DNA from: DASSBR01 sp035701285
GTDB lineage: Bacteria > Pseudomonadota > Gammaproteobacteria > Natronospirales > DASSBR01
Assembly: GCA_035701285.1 (NCBI GenBank)
Contig: DASSNT010000022.1
Coordinates: 1 to 62,826, forward strand
Reading direction: 5' to 3'
Length of the DNA: 62,826 nt
The stretch's first letter is position 1, and each line of letters begins with the position of its first letter. Of this stretch, positions 26,401 through 35,577 are shown one piece after another. Below the pieces are notes generated by a model. It ran no database searches, had not been told where the DNA came from, and worked only from the letters and a program-made list of their open reading frames with translations. The position numbers and the translations under genes are program-made.

Positions 26401-26491
26401 CCTGTTTGCTCGCGACGCGTCGTACCTGACGCCGACGTACTTCCAGGACCCGCGGTCTGTACGCTTCAGCATCGAGTACGACTTCCTGTAA
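23435..26491 (+). CDS. TonB-dependent receptor 2, Oar-like with N-terminal carboxypeptidase-regulatory domain
   Basis: Outer-membrane receptor of 1018 residues, a tandem paralogue of the preceding gene: both contain GSGPIVKDHLFFYALYQG and end EYDF plus M or L. A signal peptide (VLWTFVLSFALGALG..ASA, about 32 residues) is followed by a regulatory-like domain (about 35-110), plug (about 125-230) and barrel. The ATG is preceded by GAGGAGGAAC. Differences cluster in extracellular loop regions such as the segment with many Cys and Asn after residue 650, which suggests different but related ligands. Confidence 0.93.
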   Translation: MKGYFKRHGVLWTFVLSFALGALGASTGASAANFTAGGIYGEAQPGTTVIATSNGTGLTRETTTNSAGHFEFVQLPIGVYTVRVQQNGNVVETAMVRVTINHSTHARFAGEAQALGTIQVTGGAINPIDVTKTNTSLVLNSAQFDQLPIARNENAITLLAPSVIQSSPRLGVETTSFGGASSAENLYLLNGLNVTNNRNFVAFSHPPFEGLEEYQVITGGLPAEYGGAIGGVLNIVTKSGTNTYHAGANIFYSPSGLRSETPVVSIPNYQTGGSQVSLRHPISLVNPESRTALYEDVNNLVYNVYGSGPIVKDHLFFYALYQGNNFHGRGYSLSERGDVDSGDPQYLAKVDYQINDANLLELTAYSSKHGNDYTFYSLQKGNGASRAIVGDARTYTNNAGGKAYIGKYTLVPTNDFNISAMFGYVTFDESQESNTRDCPQVSDDRSGTAIHLGCWSAASYQGEDDYAARHETRIDAEWQLGPHDITFGYDKQAFYAHISTVTTGGVGWIYYSRPSSGTTQQGSFAIPAGVDEYVERRFFSNAAIYHNYRHAYYAQDNWKIGNFYFRFGGRLWSNESNNGSGITFLSWENQFEPRLGLSWDVFGNSSLKLYANAGRYAIRASGDLNERLAGGETDCFTYYTFTGMDPATGAPTGLKRFAPAATSPETTNLGFCVNGANGTPDNPSSLLAKNIEPPEQQEIILGAQYRIEGTQWSVGLRGIRRKLLNYIDDVCGANPPAFFMLPVDEGGFNYDNHIYNYVKEHAGKATADQLPGCFLMNPGHDAVSVNQQTGETFTIPAKVFRMPEPERYYNAIELKFDRAFDGKWFMHASIVWSHLYGNEMGYTLPSIGQVDAGITELFDFPGLMEGGYGNLDNDTRWQVKVFGAYNFAPEWRVGFNVHYRSGLSLSCRGIYAGSSPSIIARAYGSVSHFCNGKLTPQGSLEKGPRVYWLDLSLNYLPDWAPGLKFGVAVNNVFDYHQPTALDLTYSSGGLFARDASYLTPTYFQDPRSVRFSIEYDFL

Positions 26492-26514
26492 GTCGCTATC
26501 AAAGAAGAACGGAG

Positions 26515-26587
26515 TGACGGGCCGGCTTCCGGCCCGTCATTCAAAAAGATTGAGCCGCCGGCATTTTGACCGGCGGCTTTTTTTTTT
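26515..26587 (+). terminator. Double-hairpin terminator after receptor 2
   Basis: First hairpin TGACGGGCCGG-CTT-CCGGCCCGTCA (26515-26539); second GCCGCCGG-(8 nt)-CCGGCGGC (26554-26577) followed by ten T's. The second is nearly the same as the terminator after receptor 1, consistent with duplication of the whole transcription unit. Confidence 0.93.
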
Positions 26588-26703
26588 GTGAGCATTTAGA
26601 ACCGCCAGCCAGCGGTGAACGCGCTGCGGCTGTACACGTGGGTCGTAAATCGGAACCGCAAGAGGCAGGAGGGGTTACCTTCCTGCCTGTCGCGGCTCCA
26701 CGC

Positions 26704-27093
26704 TTACGGATTGTGTGCGTGGATTTCTACGAACGGGATGAAAAATCGATACGTATGCCGGAAATCGCAGCTTCTCTCGCTGCTGTCGCAGGGGGAGAAG
26801 GTCGAGCTCATCAGCGCCTGCCGTGTTGCCAGCACCATCAGCGCGGGCGAATCCGATTCGACAACGCGGGGTTGGAGAACGCGTCCGTCGGGACTGACGG
26901 TGAACGCGTAGGTGACGTGAAAAGTCCGCGCGTCCGGGTACTTGGATTTTTCAGGGACGTTTTGGGTGCTGTATGGCCCCGACCCGCTCGGTTTCGCGGT
27001 GGGCGAGGTTGCCTGAGGCGCCGTGGCGCATCCGGCCATGAGGGCGGCCGCGGCCAAAGCGGTGGCCGCCAGTTTCCAGGAGTCGCGAATCAT
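26704..27093 (-). CDS. Small lipoprotein with TonB C-terminal-like domain
   Basis: 129 residues. Lipoprotein signal with lipobox LMAGC (Cys22), a Pro/Ser/Thr-rich linker, and a C-terminal half (FHVTYAFTVSPDGRVLQPRV onward) that resembles the TonB energy-transducer C-terminal fold, with the VSPDGRV..RVVES pattern. It lacks a proline-rich TonB spacer and a membrane helix, so it is not a standard TonB. It lies convergent to the receptor pair and downstream of purC on the same strand. A strong ribosome site (GGAGGTACG) precedes the ATG. Function is unknown. Confidence 0.7.
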   Translation of the reverse strand: MIRDSWKLAATALAAAALMAGCATAPQATSPTAKPSGSGPYSTQNVPEKSKYPDARTFHVTYAFTVSPDGRVLQPRVVESDSPALMVLATRQALMSSTFSPCDSSERSCDFRHTYRFFIPFVEIHAHNP

Positions 27094-27143
27094 AACGTAC
27101 CTCCTCTGCTGTTGATACGTTCAATTTGAGTTTAGCAGAGGAT

Positions 27144-28043
27144 TCAGCTCCCGGTTGGCGCTCCTGCAAGCAGGCGGTAAGCCTCCCGATACTTTTCCGA
27201 CGTCTTCTCGGCAATGTCCGGGGGCAGGTTTGGCCCCGGCGGCGTCTTGTCCCAATCGAGCGTTTCGAGATAGTCGCGCACGAACTGCTTGTCGAAGCTG
27301 GGCGGGCTGATGCCCGGGCGGTAGCTTTCAGCCGGCCAGAAGCGGGAGGAGTCCGGTGTCAGCGCTTCGTCGATCAATACCAGCTGGCCGGCCTCGTCAA
27401 GCCCGAACTCGAATTTGGTGTCCGCGATGATCACACCGCGCTCGGTGGCGTGGCTGGCCCCGAACTCGTACAGCGCGAGCGTCACGTCGCGAACCTGCGC
27501 GGCGAGATCAGCGCCGACAAGCCGTTCGACGTCGCCGAAGCTGATGTTTTCGTCGTGCTGCCCGGCGGCGGCCTTGGACGAGGGCGTGAACAACGGTTCC
27601 GGCAGGCGATCCGCCTGGCGGAGGCCCGTCGGCAGCGGCAGACCGCAGAGCGTGCCGTTCGCCTGATAGTCCTTCCAGCCGGAACCGATCAGGTAGCCGC
27701 GCGCGATCGCCTCTATCGGCAACGGCTTGAGTTTGCGCACGACCATCGCGCGCCCTTCCACGAGCCGCCGGTCTTCGGGGTCCGGAACCGCCTCATCGAG
27801 CGATATATCGGCCAGGTGGTTCGGGACGATGTGCCGGGTACGCTCGAACCAGAAGCGCGCCAGGTTCGTGAGAACCTCGCCCTTGCCCGGAATCGGGTCC
27901 GGCAGAACCACGTCGAACGCCGACAGGCGGTCGCTGGCGACGATCAGCAGGTGACCGTCGCCAACGGCGAAGATGTCGCGCACCTTGCCCCGGTGAACCA
28001 GCGGCAGGGACTTGAGATTGGCTTCGATGAGGGTGCCGGGCAT
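27144..28043 (-). CDS. purC: SAICAR synthase PurC
   Basis: ATP-dependent phosphoribosylaminoimidazole-succinocarboxamide synthase of purine synthesis, cytoplasmic. 299 residues from the ATG at 28043 (PGTLIEANLKSLPLVHRGKV); this long form is the one found in Xanthomonas-like bacteria and yeast rather than the 237-residue E. coli form. Motifs HRGKVRDIFAVG (ATP loop), DRLSAFDVVLPDPIPGKG and DEALTPDSSRFWP are all present. The frame remains open upstream but without family similarity. It is divergent from djlA. Confidence 0.95.
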   Translation of the reverse strand: MPGTLIEANLKSLPLVHRGKVRDIFAVGDGHLLIVASDRLSAFDVVLPDPIPGKGEVLTNLARFWFERTRHIVPNHLADISLDEAVPDPEDRRLVEGRAMVVRKLKPLPIEAIARGYLIGSGWKDYQANGTLCGLPLPTGLRQADRLPEPLFTPSSKAAAGQHDENISFGDVERLVGADLAAQVRDVTLALYEFGASHATERGVIIADTKFEFGLDEAGQLVLIDEALTPDSSRFWPAESYRPGISPPSFDKQFVRDYLETLDWDKTPPGPNLPPDIAEKTSEKYREAYRLLAGAPTGS

Positions 28044-28143
28044 TGGAAATGGCCTCACGCAAAGACGCAAATTATCCGCCGCCACCATCCGCAAAGTCCA
28101 ACAATAGTAGAATGAGCAACTTTTGTGGCAGCGGGGAAGCATC

Positions 28144-28950
28144 GTGAGTTGGTGGAGCGCACTTGTCGGCGGCACGCTCGGGTTCGTTATTGGCGGACCG
28201 ATCGGCGCGATCATCGGCGCCGCGCTCGGCCATATGGTCGGCGGCGGCACCGACTGGGCGCGCCTGGCCGGTACCTACGATCCCGGTGAACGCATTCAGA
28301 CGGTTTTTTTTACCACCACGTTCTCGGTGATGGGTCACCTCGCCAAGGCGGACGGCCGGGTGTCGGAAAACGAAATCGAGGCCGCGCGGGCGGTGATGGG
28401 CCAGATGAATCTGAATGCGGGCCAGCGCGACGCCGCCATTCGATTGTTTCAGCAGGGCAAGCAACCGGGCTTTGAACTGGAAGACGTGCTGGCTCAGTTC
28501 CGCCGCGAATGCCAGCGACGGCTCGATCTGTTTCGGGTCTTTGTCGAGATACAGCTTCATGCCGCGTTGTCGGACGGCGAGATCGACGCGGCCGAACGCC
28601 GGGTGCTGGAAACGATTTGTGCGCAGCTCGGTATCTCGCGCGCCGAGTTCGCGCGGCTGGAACAGTTAACGCGTGCGCAGCACGGCGGCGGCTGGCGCCA
28701 AACGTCTTCCGGCGGCGCCCGGCAGGCGAATCGCGTCACCCTGGCGCAGTCGTACAAGGTCCTTGGCGTCAGCGCCGAGGCCAGCGATGCCGAAGTGAAG
28801 AAGGCCTATCGCCGCCTGCTGCATCAGCATCATCCCGACAAGCTGGTTGCGAAGGGATTGCCGGAAGAGATGATGAAGGTGGCCGAACAGAAAACGCAGC
28901 AGCTGATCGCAGCCTACGAGCGCATCAAGGAAGCGCGCGGAATGAAATGA
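28144..28950 (+). CDS. djlA: DjlA-like co-chaperone (membrane anchor, TerB-like and J domains)
   Basis: 268 residues from GTG 28144. An N-terminal membrane segment (GTLGFVIGGPIGAIIGAALG), a TerB-like domain (about 45-170, with AKADGRVSENEIEAAR) and a C-terminal J domain (about 195-265) with the HPD tripeptide in HQHHPDKLV. DjlA anchors DnaK activity at the inner membrane. The upstream in-frame GTG at 28123 is less likely because a GGGGAAG site precedes 28144. rpe follows after 37 nt. Confidence 0.93.
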   Translation: MSWWSALVGGTLGFVIGGPIGAIIGAALGHMVGGGTDWARLAGTYDPGERIQTVFFTTTFSVMGHLAKADGRVSENEIEAARAVMGQMNLNAGQRDAAIRLFQQGKQPGFELEDVLAQFRRECQRRLDLFRVFVEIQLHAALSDGEIDAAERRVLETICAQLGISRAEFARLEQLTRAQHGGGWRQTSSGGARQANRVTLAQSYKVLGVSAEASDAEVKKAYRRLLHQHHPDKLVAKGLPEEMMKVAEQKTQQLIAAYERIKEARGMK

Positions 28951-28987
28951 AGGTTACAATATGCGCCTTTCGCCAGCCGACATCGCC

Positions 28988-29656
28988 ATGAAAGACTATC
29001 TCATCGCGCCTTCGATTCTGTCCGCCGATTTCGCCCGTCTGGGCGAGGAAGCCGCGGCCGTGCTCGAGGCGGGCGGCGACATGATTCACTTCGACGTGAT
29101 GGACAACCACTACGTGCCCAACCTGACCATCGGCCCGATGGTCTGCAAGGCGCTGCGCAACTACGGCATCGACGCGCCGATCGACGTGCACCTGATGGTC
29201 AAGCCCGTCGACCGCATCATCGGCGACTTTGCCGAAGCGGGCGCCACGTATATCACGATCCATCCCGAAGCCAGCGAGCACATCGACCGCTCGCTGCAAC
29301 TGATTCGCGACGCCGGCTGCAAGGCGGGCCTGTCGTTCAATCCGGCAACCCCGCTTGAATACCTGGACTGGGTGATCGACAAGGTTGACCTGGTGCTGAT
29401 CATGTCGATCAATCCGGGCTTTGCCGGGCAGTCGTTTATTCCGGCCAGCATGGACAAGATTCGCGCGGCGCGCGAGCGCATCGACACAAGCGGCCGCGAT
29501 ATCCGCCTCGAAGTCGACGGCGGCGTCAAGGCGCATAACATCCGCGCGATTGCCGAGGCGGGCGCCGACACCTTCGTCGCCGGTTCGGCGATCTTCAATG
29601 GCGGCGATTACCGGAAGACCGTCAGCGCGCTGCGCGACGAACTGCCCGATGCCTGA
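28988..29656 (+). CDS. rpe: Ribulose-phosphate 3-epimerase
   Basis: Interconverts ribulose 5-phosphate and xylulose 5-phosphate in the pentose phosphate pathway. 222-residue TIM barrel. Active-site motifs HFDVMDNHYVPNLTIG, VHLMV and the phosphate loop GSAIFNG are complete; the ATG at 28988 matches the family start KDYLIAPSILSADF. Its stop overlaps trpE by 8 nt. rpe leading the trp genes is a feature of Xanthomonas-like genomes. Confidence 0.96.
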   Translation: MKDYLIAPSILSADFARLGEEAAAVLEAGGDMIHFDVMDNHYVPNLTIGPMVCKALRNYGIDAPIDVHLMVKPVDRIIGDFAEAGATYITIHPEASEHIDRSLQLIRDAGCKAGLSFNPATPLEYLDWVIDKVDLVLIMSINPGFAGQSFIPASMDKIRAARERIDTSGRDIRLEVDGGVKAHNIRAIAEAGADTFVAGSAIFNGGDYRKTVSALRDELPDA

Positions 29657-31118
29657 GGCCGCCGAGGCGCAAGCCGGCTACACTCACGTTCCGGTCGTCC
29701 GCGAGGTCGTGGCCGATCTCGATACCCCGCTCAGTGTTTATCTCAAGCTTGCCGACGGGCCTCATACCTATTTGCTCGAATCGGTGCAGGGTGGCGAAGT
29801 CTGGGGCCGCTACTCCGTCATCGGGCTGCGGGCGCGCACGCGCCTGATCGTTGCGGGCGATGAGATCCGGATCGAGCGGGACGACGCCGAACCGGACACG
29901 GTGAGCGGCGTGAAAGACCCGCTGAGCTGGATGGACCGCTTCAGACGCCGCTACCGCGTCCAGCCGCATCCCCAGCTGCCGCGCTTTACCGGCGGGCTGG
30001 TCGGCTATTTCGACTATGACATCGTTCGCTCGACAGAGCGCCGACTGACGGCGGGGCGTAAGGCAGCCGATATCAATACGCCCGACTGCCTGCTCATGGT
30101 GTCGGACGAGTTGGCCGTATTCGACAATCTTGCGGGCAAGCTGTTTCTGATCGTGCATGCACCCGTCGATGCTGCCGATGGCGTCGCCCGTGCCGAAGCG
30201 CGCCTGGATGAACTGGCGATCCGCCTGCGGGAACCGGTGTCGTACGGCGCACCGCAACCCGACGCTGCCATGGACGAGGGGCGCTTTCAATCGGCGTTCC
30301 CGCAACCCGAATTCGAGGCGGCGGTTGAGCGCGCGCGCGACTATATTCTGGCCGGCGACGTCATGCAGGTCGTGCTGTCGCAGCGGATGTCGGCGCCGTT
30401 CGACGGCGCGCCGCTCAACGTGTACCGCGCGCTCCGGTCGTTGAACCCGTCGCCGTACCTGTACTTCATGAACTTTGGCGATTTTCAGGTGGCCGGTTCG
30501 TCGCCTGAAGTGCTGGTGCGTGTCGAGGACGGCGAGGTCACGGTGCGGCCGCTGGCCGGCACCCGCCGCCGTGGCGCAACGGCCGCCGAAGACGCGGCGC
30601 TGGCCGATGAATTGCTGGCGGACCCGAAAGAGCGGGCCGAACATCTGATGCTGATCGACCTCGGCCGCAACGATGTCGGCCGCATCAGCGCGACCGGCAG
30701 CGTGCGCGTAACCGAGCGGATGGTCATCGAGCGCTATTCGCACGTGATGCACATCGTCTCCAACGTCACCGGCCGATTGCGCAAAGGCTTGAGCGCGGTC
30801 GACGCGCTGCGGGCGTGTTTTCCGGCCGGGACGCTGTCCGGCGCGCCGAAGGTCCGCGCGATGGAGATCATCGATGAACTGGAGCCGGTGCGCCGCGAGG
30901 TCTATTCCGGTGCGGTCGGTTACCTCGGCTGGAGCGGGAATATGGATACCGCTATCGCGATCCGCACCGCCGTCATCCGCAACGGCCGATTGTACGTGCA
31001 GGTCGGCGCCGGCGTGGTGCATGATTCGGTGCCGGCGAAAGAGTGGGAAGAGACGATGAACAAGGGCCGCGCGGTATTTCGCGCGGTGGAACTGGCAGGA
31101 GAACTTTATGGGCGCTGA
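29649..31118 (+). CDS. trpE: Anthranilate synthase component I
   Basis: Converts chorismate and ammonia to anthranilate, with TrpG supplying ammonia. 489 residues from the ATG at 29649. The N-terminal LLESVQGGE..GRYSVIG region carries the tryptophan feedback site (LLES), and the C-terminal catalytic half has AGDVMQVVLSQR, RPLAGTRRRG, LIDLGRNDVGR and PAGTLSGAPKVRAMEIIDE. The 8-nt overlap with rpe implies coupled translation. No leader peptide or attenuator for trp was seen upstream. Confidence 0.97.
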   Translation: MPEAAEAQAGYTHVPVVREVVADLDTPLSVYLKLADGPHTYLLESVQGGEVWGRYSVIGLRARTRLIVAGDEIRIERDDAEPDTVSGVKDPLSWMDRFRRRYRVQPHPQLPRFTGGLVGYFDYDIVRSTERRLTAGRKAADINTPDCLLMVSDELAVFDNLAGKLFLIVHAPVDAADGVARAEARLDELAIRLREPVSYGAPQPDAAMDEGRFQSAFPQPEFEAAVERARDYILAGDVMQVVLSQRMSAPFDGAPLNVYRALRSLNPSPYLYFMNFGDFQVAGSSPEVLVRVEDGEVTVRPLAGTRRRGATAAEDAALADELLADPKERAEHLMLIDLGRNDVGRISATGSVRVTERMVIERYSHVMHIVSNVTGRLRKGLSAVDALRACFPAGTLSGAPKVRAMEIIDELEPVRREVYSGAVGYLGWSGNMDTAIAIRTAVIRNGRLYVQVGAGVVHDSVPAKEWEETMNKGRAVFRAVELAGELYGR

Positions 31119-31130
31119 GGCGGTCTTCGC

Positions 31131-31709
31131 ATGCTCCTGATGATCGATAACTACGACTCGTTCACCTATAACCTCGTCCAGTACGTCGGCGAGCTGGGCG
31201 AAGATGTAGTCGTGCACCGCAATGACGACATTACCGTCGACGAGATCGAGGCGCTGGCGCCGGCGCGCATCGTCGTCTCACCGGGGCCGTGCACGCCGAA
31301 TGAAGCGGGCGTATCGCTGGAACTGATCGAACGGCTCGCTGGCAAAGTGCCCATCCTCGGCGTCTGCCTCGGCCACCAGGCGATCGGTCAGGTCTATGGC
31401 GGCCAGGTCGTGCGTGCCGCATCCGTCATGCACGGCAAAACCTCGCTGATTCGGCACAAAGGCACCGGCGTCTTCGCCGGCCTGCCCGACCCGTTCGAGG
31501 CGACGCGCTATCACTCGCTGGTCGTCGCGCCGGACTCGCTGCCGGCATGTCTTGAAGTGACCGCATGGACCGAAGACGATGGCGGCGAAGCCATTATGGG
31601 CGTGCGGCATCGCGAGCTGGCCATCGAAGGCGTACAGTTTCACCCGGAGTCGATTCTGACGCAGCACGGACATGCGTTGTTGAAGAACTTTATTCGGGGT
31701 TCGGGTTAG
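31131..31709 (+). CDS. trpG: Anthranilate synthase component II (glutamine amidotransferase)
   Basis: Class I glutamine amidotransferase that feeds ammonia to TrpE and may also serve PabB. 192 residues. The triad is Cys79 in GVCLGHQAIG, and His171 and Glu173 in FHPESI. It begins 12 nt after trpE. The sequence after the stop contains an 11-bp inverted repeat before trpD. Confidence 0.97.
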   Translation: MLLMIDNYDSFTYNLVQYVGELGEDVVVHRNDDITVDEIEALAPARIVVSPGPCTPNEAGVSLELIERLAGKVPILGVCLGHQAIGQVYGGQVVRAASVMHGKTSLIRHKGTGVFAGLPDPFEATRYHSLVVAPDSLPACLEVTAWTEDDGGEAIMGVRHRELAIEGVQFHPESILTQHGHALLKNFIRGSG

Positions 31710-31825
31710 AAGAATGCTCTTTCTGTCATCTGACTTTTCTTTGCGCGACAGGCGTACGGAGCGCATCGGCAACAGCGTCGGCTTTCTGGCTCTTCCCGAA
31801 CCCCGATTCCCGAGCCCCGAACCCC
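31696..31825. repeat. Inverted repeat spanning the trpG-trpD gap
   Basis: CGGGGTTCGGG (31696-31706, overlapping the trpG stop region) pairs with CCCGAACCCCG at 31795-31805, and a further CCCCGAACCCCG lies at 31814-31825. It encloses about 90 bases with no gene. It may weaken expression of trpDC relative to trpEG. Confidence 0.5.
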
Positions 31826-31835
31826 GCTCTTGATC

Positions 31836-32936
<1,101 letters not shown>

Positions 32937-32940
32937 GAGC

Positions 32941-33732
32941 ATGACTGACATTCTCAATCGCATTCTCGCGACCAAGCGTGACGAAATCGCCGCCGGCAAG
33001 CAGGTGCGGTCCCTGGCCGATCTGCGCTCGGCAGTGGCGGAGCTGGCCCCGCCGCGCGGCTTCCGGCGGGCGCTCGACACAAAAATGGAACAGGGTGAGC
33101 CAGCGGTAATTGCCGAGATCAAGCGCGCCTCCCCAAGCGCTGGCGTCTTGCGCGAGCCTTTTGACGTCGGCGCGATCGCAAGCCGCTACGCGGCTGCCGG
33201 CGCGGCCTGCCTCTCGGTGCTGACCGACGAAACCTACTTCCAGGGCCACGGCCGCAACATCGAACTGGCACGTTCGGCGGCGCCGTTGCCAGCGTTGCGC
33301 AAGGATTTCATCATCGACCCCTGGCAGGTCTACGAAAGCCGCCTGCTCGGCGCCGACGCGCTGTTACTGATTGTGGCCGCGCTGGATGATCAGCGTCTGG
33401 CGGAACTGCTTCAACTGGCTACCGGGCTTGGCCTCGATGCTCTCGTCGAAGTTCACGACGGCGACGAACTGGAGCGGGCGCTGGCGGCCGGCGCCGAGCT
33501 CGTCGGTATCAACAACCGCGACCTGAAAACGTTCAAAACCCACATCTCGACGACGCTGGATCTGTTGCCGCAATTACCGACGGACGTGACGTTAATCACC
33601 GAAAGCGGCATCCGGACAGCGGACGACGTGGTGCGTCTTCGGGCGCAGGGCGTTCATGGATTCCTGGTCGGTGAAGCGTTCATGCGTGCGCCGGATCCCG
33701 GCGAAAAGCTGCAGGAACTATTTTTGATCTAG
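32941..33732 (+). CDS. trpC: Indole-3-glycerol phosphate synthase
   Basis: Cyclises CdRP to indole-3-glycerol phosphate. 263-residue TIM barrel, monofunctional (no TrpF domain). AEIKRASPSAGVL (about 57-69), ALRKDFIIDPWQVYE and GINNRDLKTF, then SGIR near 222, are the expected catalytic and phosphate sites. It follows trpD by 4 nt. trpF, trpB and trpA are not in the window. It is convergent with clp. Confidence 0.97.
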   Translation: MTDILNRILATKRDEIAAGKQVRSLADLRSAVAELAPPRGFRRALDTKMEQGEPAVIAEIKRASPSAGVLREPFDVGAIASRYAAAGAACLSVLTDETYFQGHGRNIELARSAAPLPALRKDFIIDPWQVYESRLLGADALLLIVAALDDQRLAELLQLATGLGLDALVEVHDGDELERALAAGAELVGINNRDLKTFKTHISTTLDLLPQLPTDVTLITESGIRTADDVVRLRAQGVHGFLVGEAFMRAPDPGEKLQELFLI

Positions 33733-33799
33733 GCTGCGCAAGGCCGCAGGCGGTTGCGGGCGGGGATGCCGGGAACGCGCCGGAAAACGGCGAGACGGA

Positions 33800-34477
33800 T
33801 CAGCCGCCGATCTGCTCTTCGAGCTTCGCGTCGTTACCTTCCCGGCTGGCGCCGAATACGACGATAGTCTTTCCGGACGCGGTAATCAGGTGCTGTTCTT
33901 CAAGATTTTTCAGCACCCTCCCGGCCATTTCGCGCGAGCAGCCGACGATGCGGCCGATCTCCTGCCGGCTGATCTTGATCTGCATGCCTTCCGGATGGGT
34001 CAGCGCATCCGGCTGCCGGCACAGGTCCAGCAGCGCCCGCGCGATGCGGCCGGTGACATCCAGAAACGCCAGATCGCCGACCTTGCGCGACGTCCGCGCC
34101 AGGCGCATTGCCATCTGCCGGGTCAGCGCATACAGCAGTTCCGGGTCCTGCTGGACCAGCTCGCGGAAGTGTGCGTAGCTGATTTCGGCGATTTCGCTTT
34201 CCGCACGGGTGCGAACCCGCGCGCTGCGGGTGCCTTCCGCCTGGAACAGGCCCATTTCGCCGAAGAATTCGCCGCGGTTGAGGTAGTCGAGCACGATCTC
34301 GTCGCCATCCTCATCCTCGATGGCGACGCCGACGGAGCCGGAGACGATCAGGTAAAGCGCGTCGGAGTGGGCACCCATGTGAATGACGGGGCGCTTCGAA
34401 GCGTAGTGGCGGGTGCGGCAGTGCTCGAGCAGGCGGTCGAGCACCGGATCGCCGAGCGTTGGAGTCTGGTTGGTCAT
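33800..34477 (-). CDS. clp: CRP/Clp family transcription regulator
   Basis: 225-residue cyclic-nucleotide-binding regulator. An N-terminal cNMP domain (about 20-130; RGEFFGEMGLF, RSARVR) joins a C-terminal helix-turn-helix (about 170-200) ISRQEIGRIVGCSREMAG, very close to E. coli CRP. In Xanthomonas the orthologue Clp, next to speD and coq7, controls extracellular enzymes and answers to cyclic di-GMP; whether this one prefers cAMP or c-di-GMP cannot be judged from the sequence. It is divergent from speD. The ATG at 34477 is the family start. Confidence 0.93.
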   Translation of the reverse strand: MTNQTPTLGDPVLDRLLEHCRTRHYASKRPVIHMGAHSDALYLIVSGSVGVAIEDEDGDEIVLDYLNRGEFFGEMGLFQAEGTRSARVRTRAESEIAEISYAHFRELVQQDPELLYALTRQMAMRLARTSRKVGDLAFLDVTGRIARALLDLCRQPDALTHPEGMQIKISRQEIGRIVGCSREMAGRVLKNLEEQHLITASGKTIVVFGASREGNDAKLEEQIGG

Positions 34478-34667
34478 AGATCCCTCTAAAATCATGCGGC
34501 TGCTACTCTTTTACCCGACCCGCGCCTGTCCCGCAAGCGTTCCGCGGCAATTTGCGCGCCGGAGGAACAAATTGCTTAAAAATCGGCCGCGGGAAGAGTA
34601 AACTGGCAGGCCCTTTTTCCATCACCCCATCCCGCCCGGCCGGCCCGGTCATCAGGAGAGTCAAACG

Positions 34668-35495
34668 TTGGCGATGAAGAAGCTCAAGCTGCAAGGTTTT
34701 AACAATCTGACCAAGACCCTGAGCTTCAATATCTACGACATCTGTTACGCCAAGACAGAGCGTCATCGGCAGGAGTACATCGAGTACATCGACGAGGCAT
34801 ACAATGCCGAGCGCCTGACGCAAATCCTGACCGACGTGTCGAACATCATTGGCGCCACGATTCTCAACATCGCGCACCAGGACTACGAGCCGCAGGGTGC
34901 CTCCGTGACCATCCTGATCTCGGAAGAGCCGGTGGTGACGCAGCGCCAGCTTGCGGCGAACAATGCCGAAGAGCCAGGACCGCTGCCCGAGGCTGTCGTC
35001 GCGCATCTCGACAAGAGCCACATCACGGTGCATACCTACCCGGAGAGCCATCCGGACAATGGGATCAGCACCTTCCGGGCCGACATCGACGTGTCCACCT
35101 GTGGGCGGATTTCACCGCTGAAGGCGCTGAACTACCTCATCCATACGTTCGAGTCGGACATCGTCACCGCCGACTACCGCGTGCGCGGCTTCACCCGCGA
35201 CATCAAGGGCAACAAGCTGTTCATCGACCACAACATCGACTCGATCCAGAACTTCCTGTCGAACGACACGCGCGACCGCTACCGGATGGTCGACGTGAAT
35301 GTCTACCAGGAGAACATCTTCCACACCAAGATGATCCTGAAGGACTTCGATCTGGACAATTACCTGTTCGGCACCGGCGCGGGGGAGCTGGAGCCGAAAG
35401 AAGCCAGACGGATCCGGGACCGACTGGAGTCGGAAATGCTGGAAATCTTCTACGGGCGCAATATGAAGCGCGGCACGCGTGCCGAGATCAGTTGA
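34668..35495 (+). CDS. speD: S-adenosylmethionine decarboxylase proenzyme
   Basis: Pyruvoyl enzyme that makes decarboxylated AdoMet for spermidine synthesis. 275 residues, E. coli-type. Self-cleavage would occur before Ser in DKSHITVHTYPE, and the ADIDVSTCG motif is complete. A TTG start is chosen because AGGAGAG lies 7 nt upstream; an ATG two codons later is the alternative. It lies between clp and coq7 as in Xanthomonas. Confidence 0.96.
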   Translation: MAMKKLKLQGFNNLTKTLSFNIYDICYAKTERHRQEYIEYIDEAYNAERLTQILTDVSNIIGATILNIAHQDYEPQGASVTILISEEPVVTQRQLAANNAEEPGPLPEAVVAHLDKSHITVHTYPESHPDNGISTFRADIDVSTCGRISPLKALNYLIHTFESDIVTADYRVRGFTRDIKGNKLFIDHNIDSIQNFLSNDTRDRYRMVDVNVYQENIFHTKMILKDFDLDNYLFGTGAGELEPKEARRIRDRLESEMLEIFYGRNMKRGTRAEIS

Positions 35496-35577
35496 AAAGT
35501 CGCTAGTGCTGAGTCGCTGGTAGCTGGTGCCCCGGCCACAAACACTAGCGACTAGCCGCTAGCGACCAGCGACTTTC
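35494..35577. repeat. Nested GTCGCTAG-type inverted repeat between speD and coq7
   Basis: AAAGTCGCTAGTG..CACTAGCGACT and GTCGCTGGT..ACCAGCGAC are nested, so the 80-base gap between the convergent genes can fold fully. It may serve as a bidirectional terminator; T-tracts are short. Confidence 0.6.

Noticed and set aside
28123..28143. Upstream GTG start for djlA
   Set aside because: The ribosome site GGGGAAG is positioned for GTG 28144, and family members begin SWW.
34572..34604. TTGCTT...TAAACT promoter before speD
   Set aside because: The spacer of 21 nt is too long for a sigma-70 promoter and no better pair was found.
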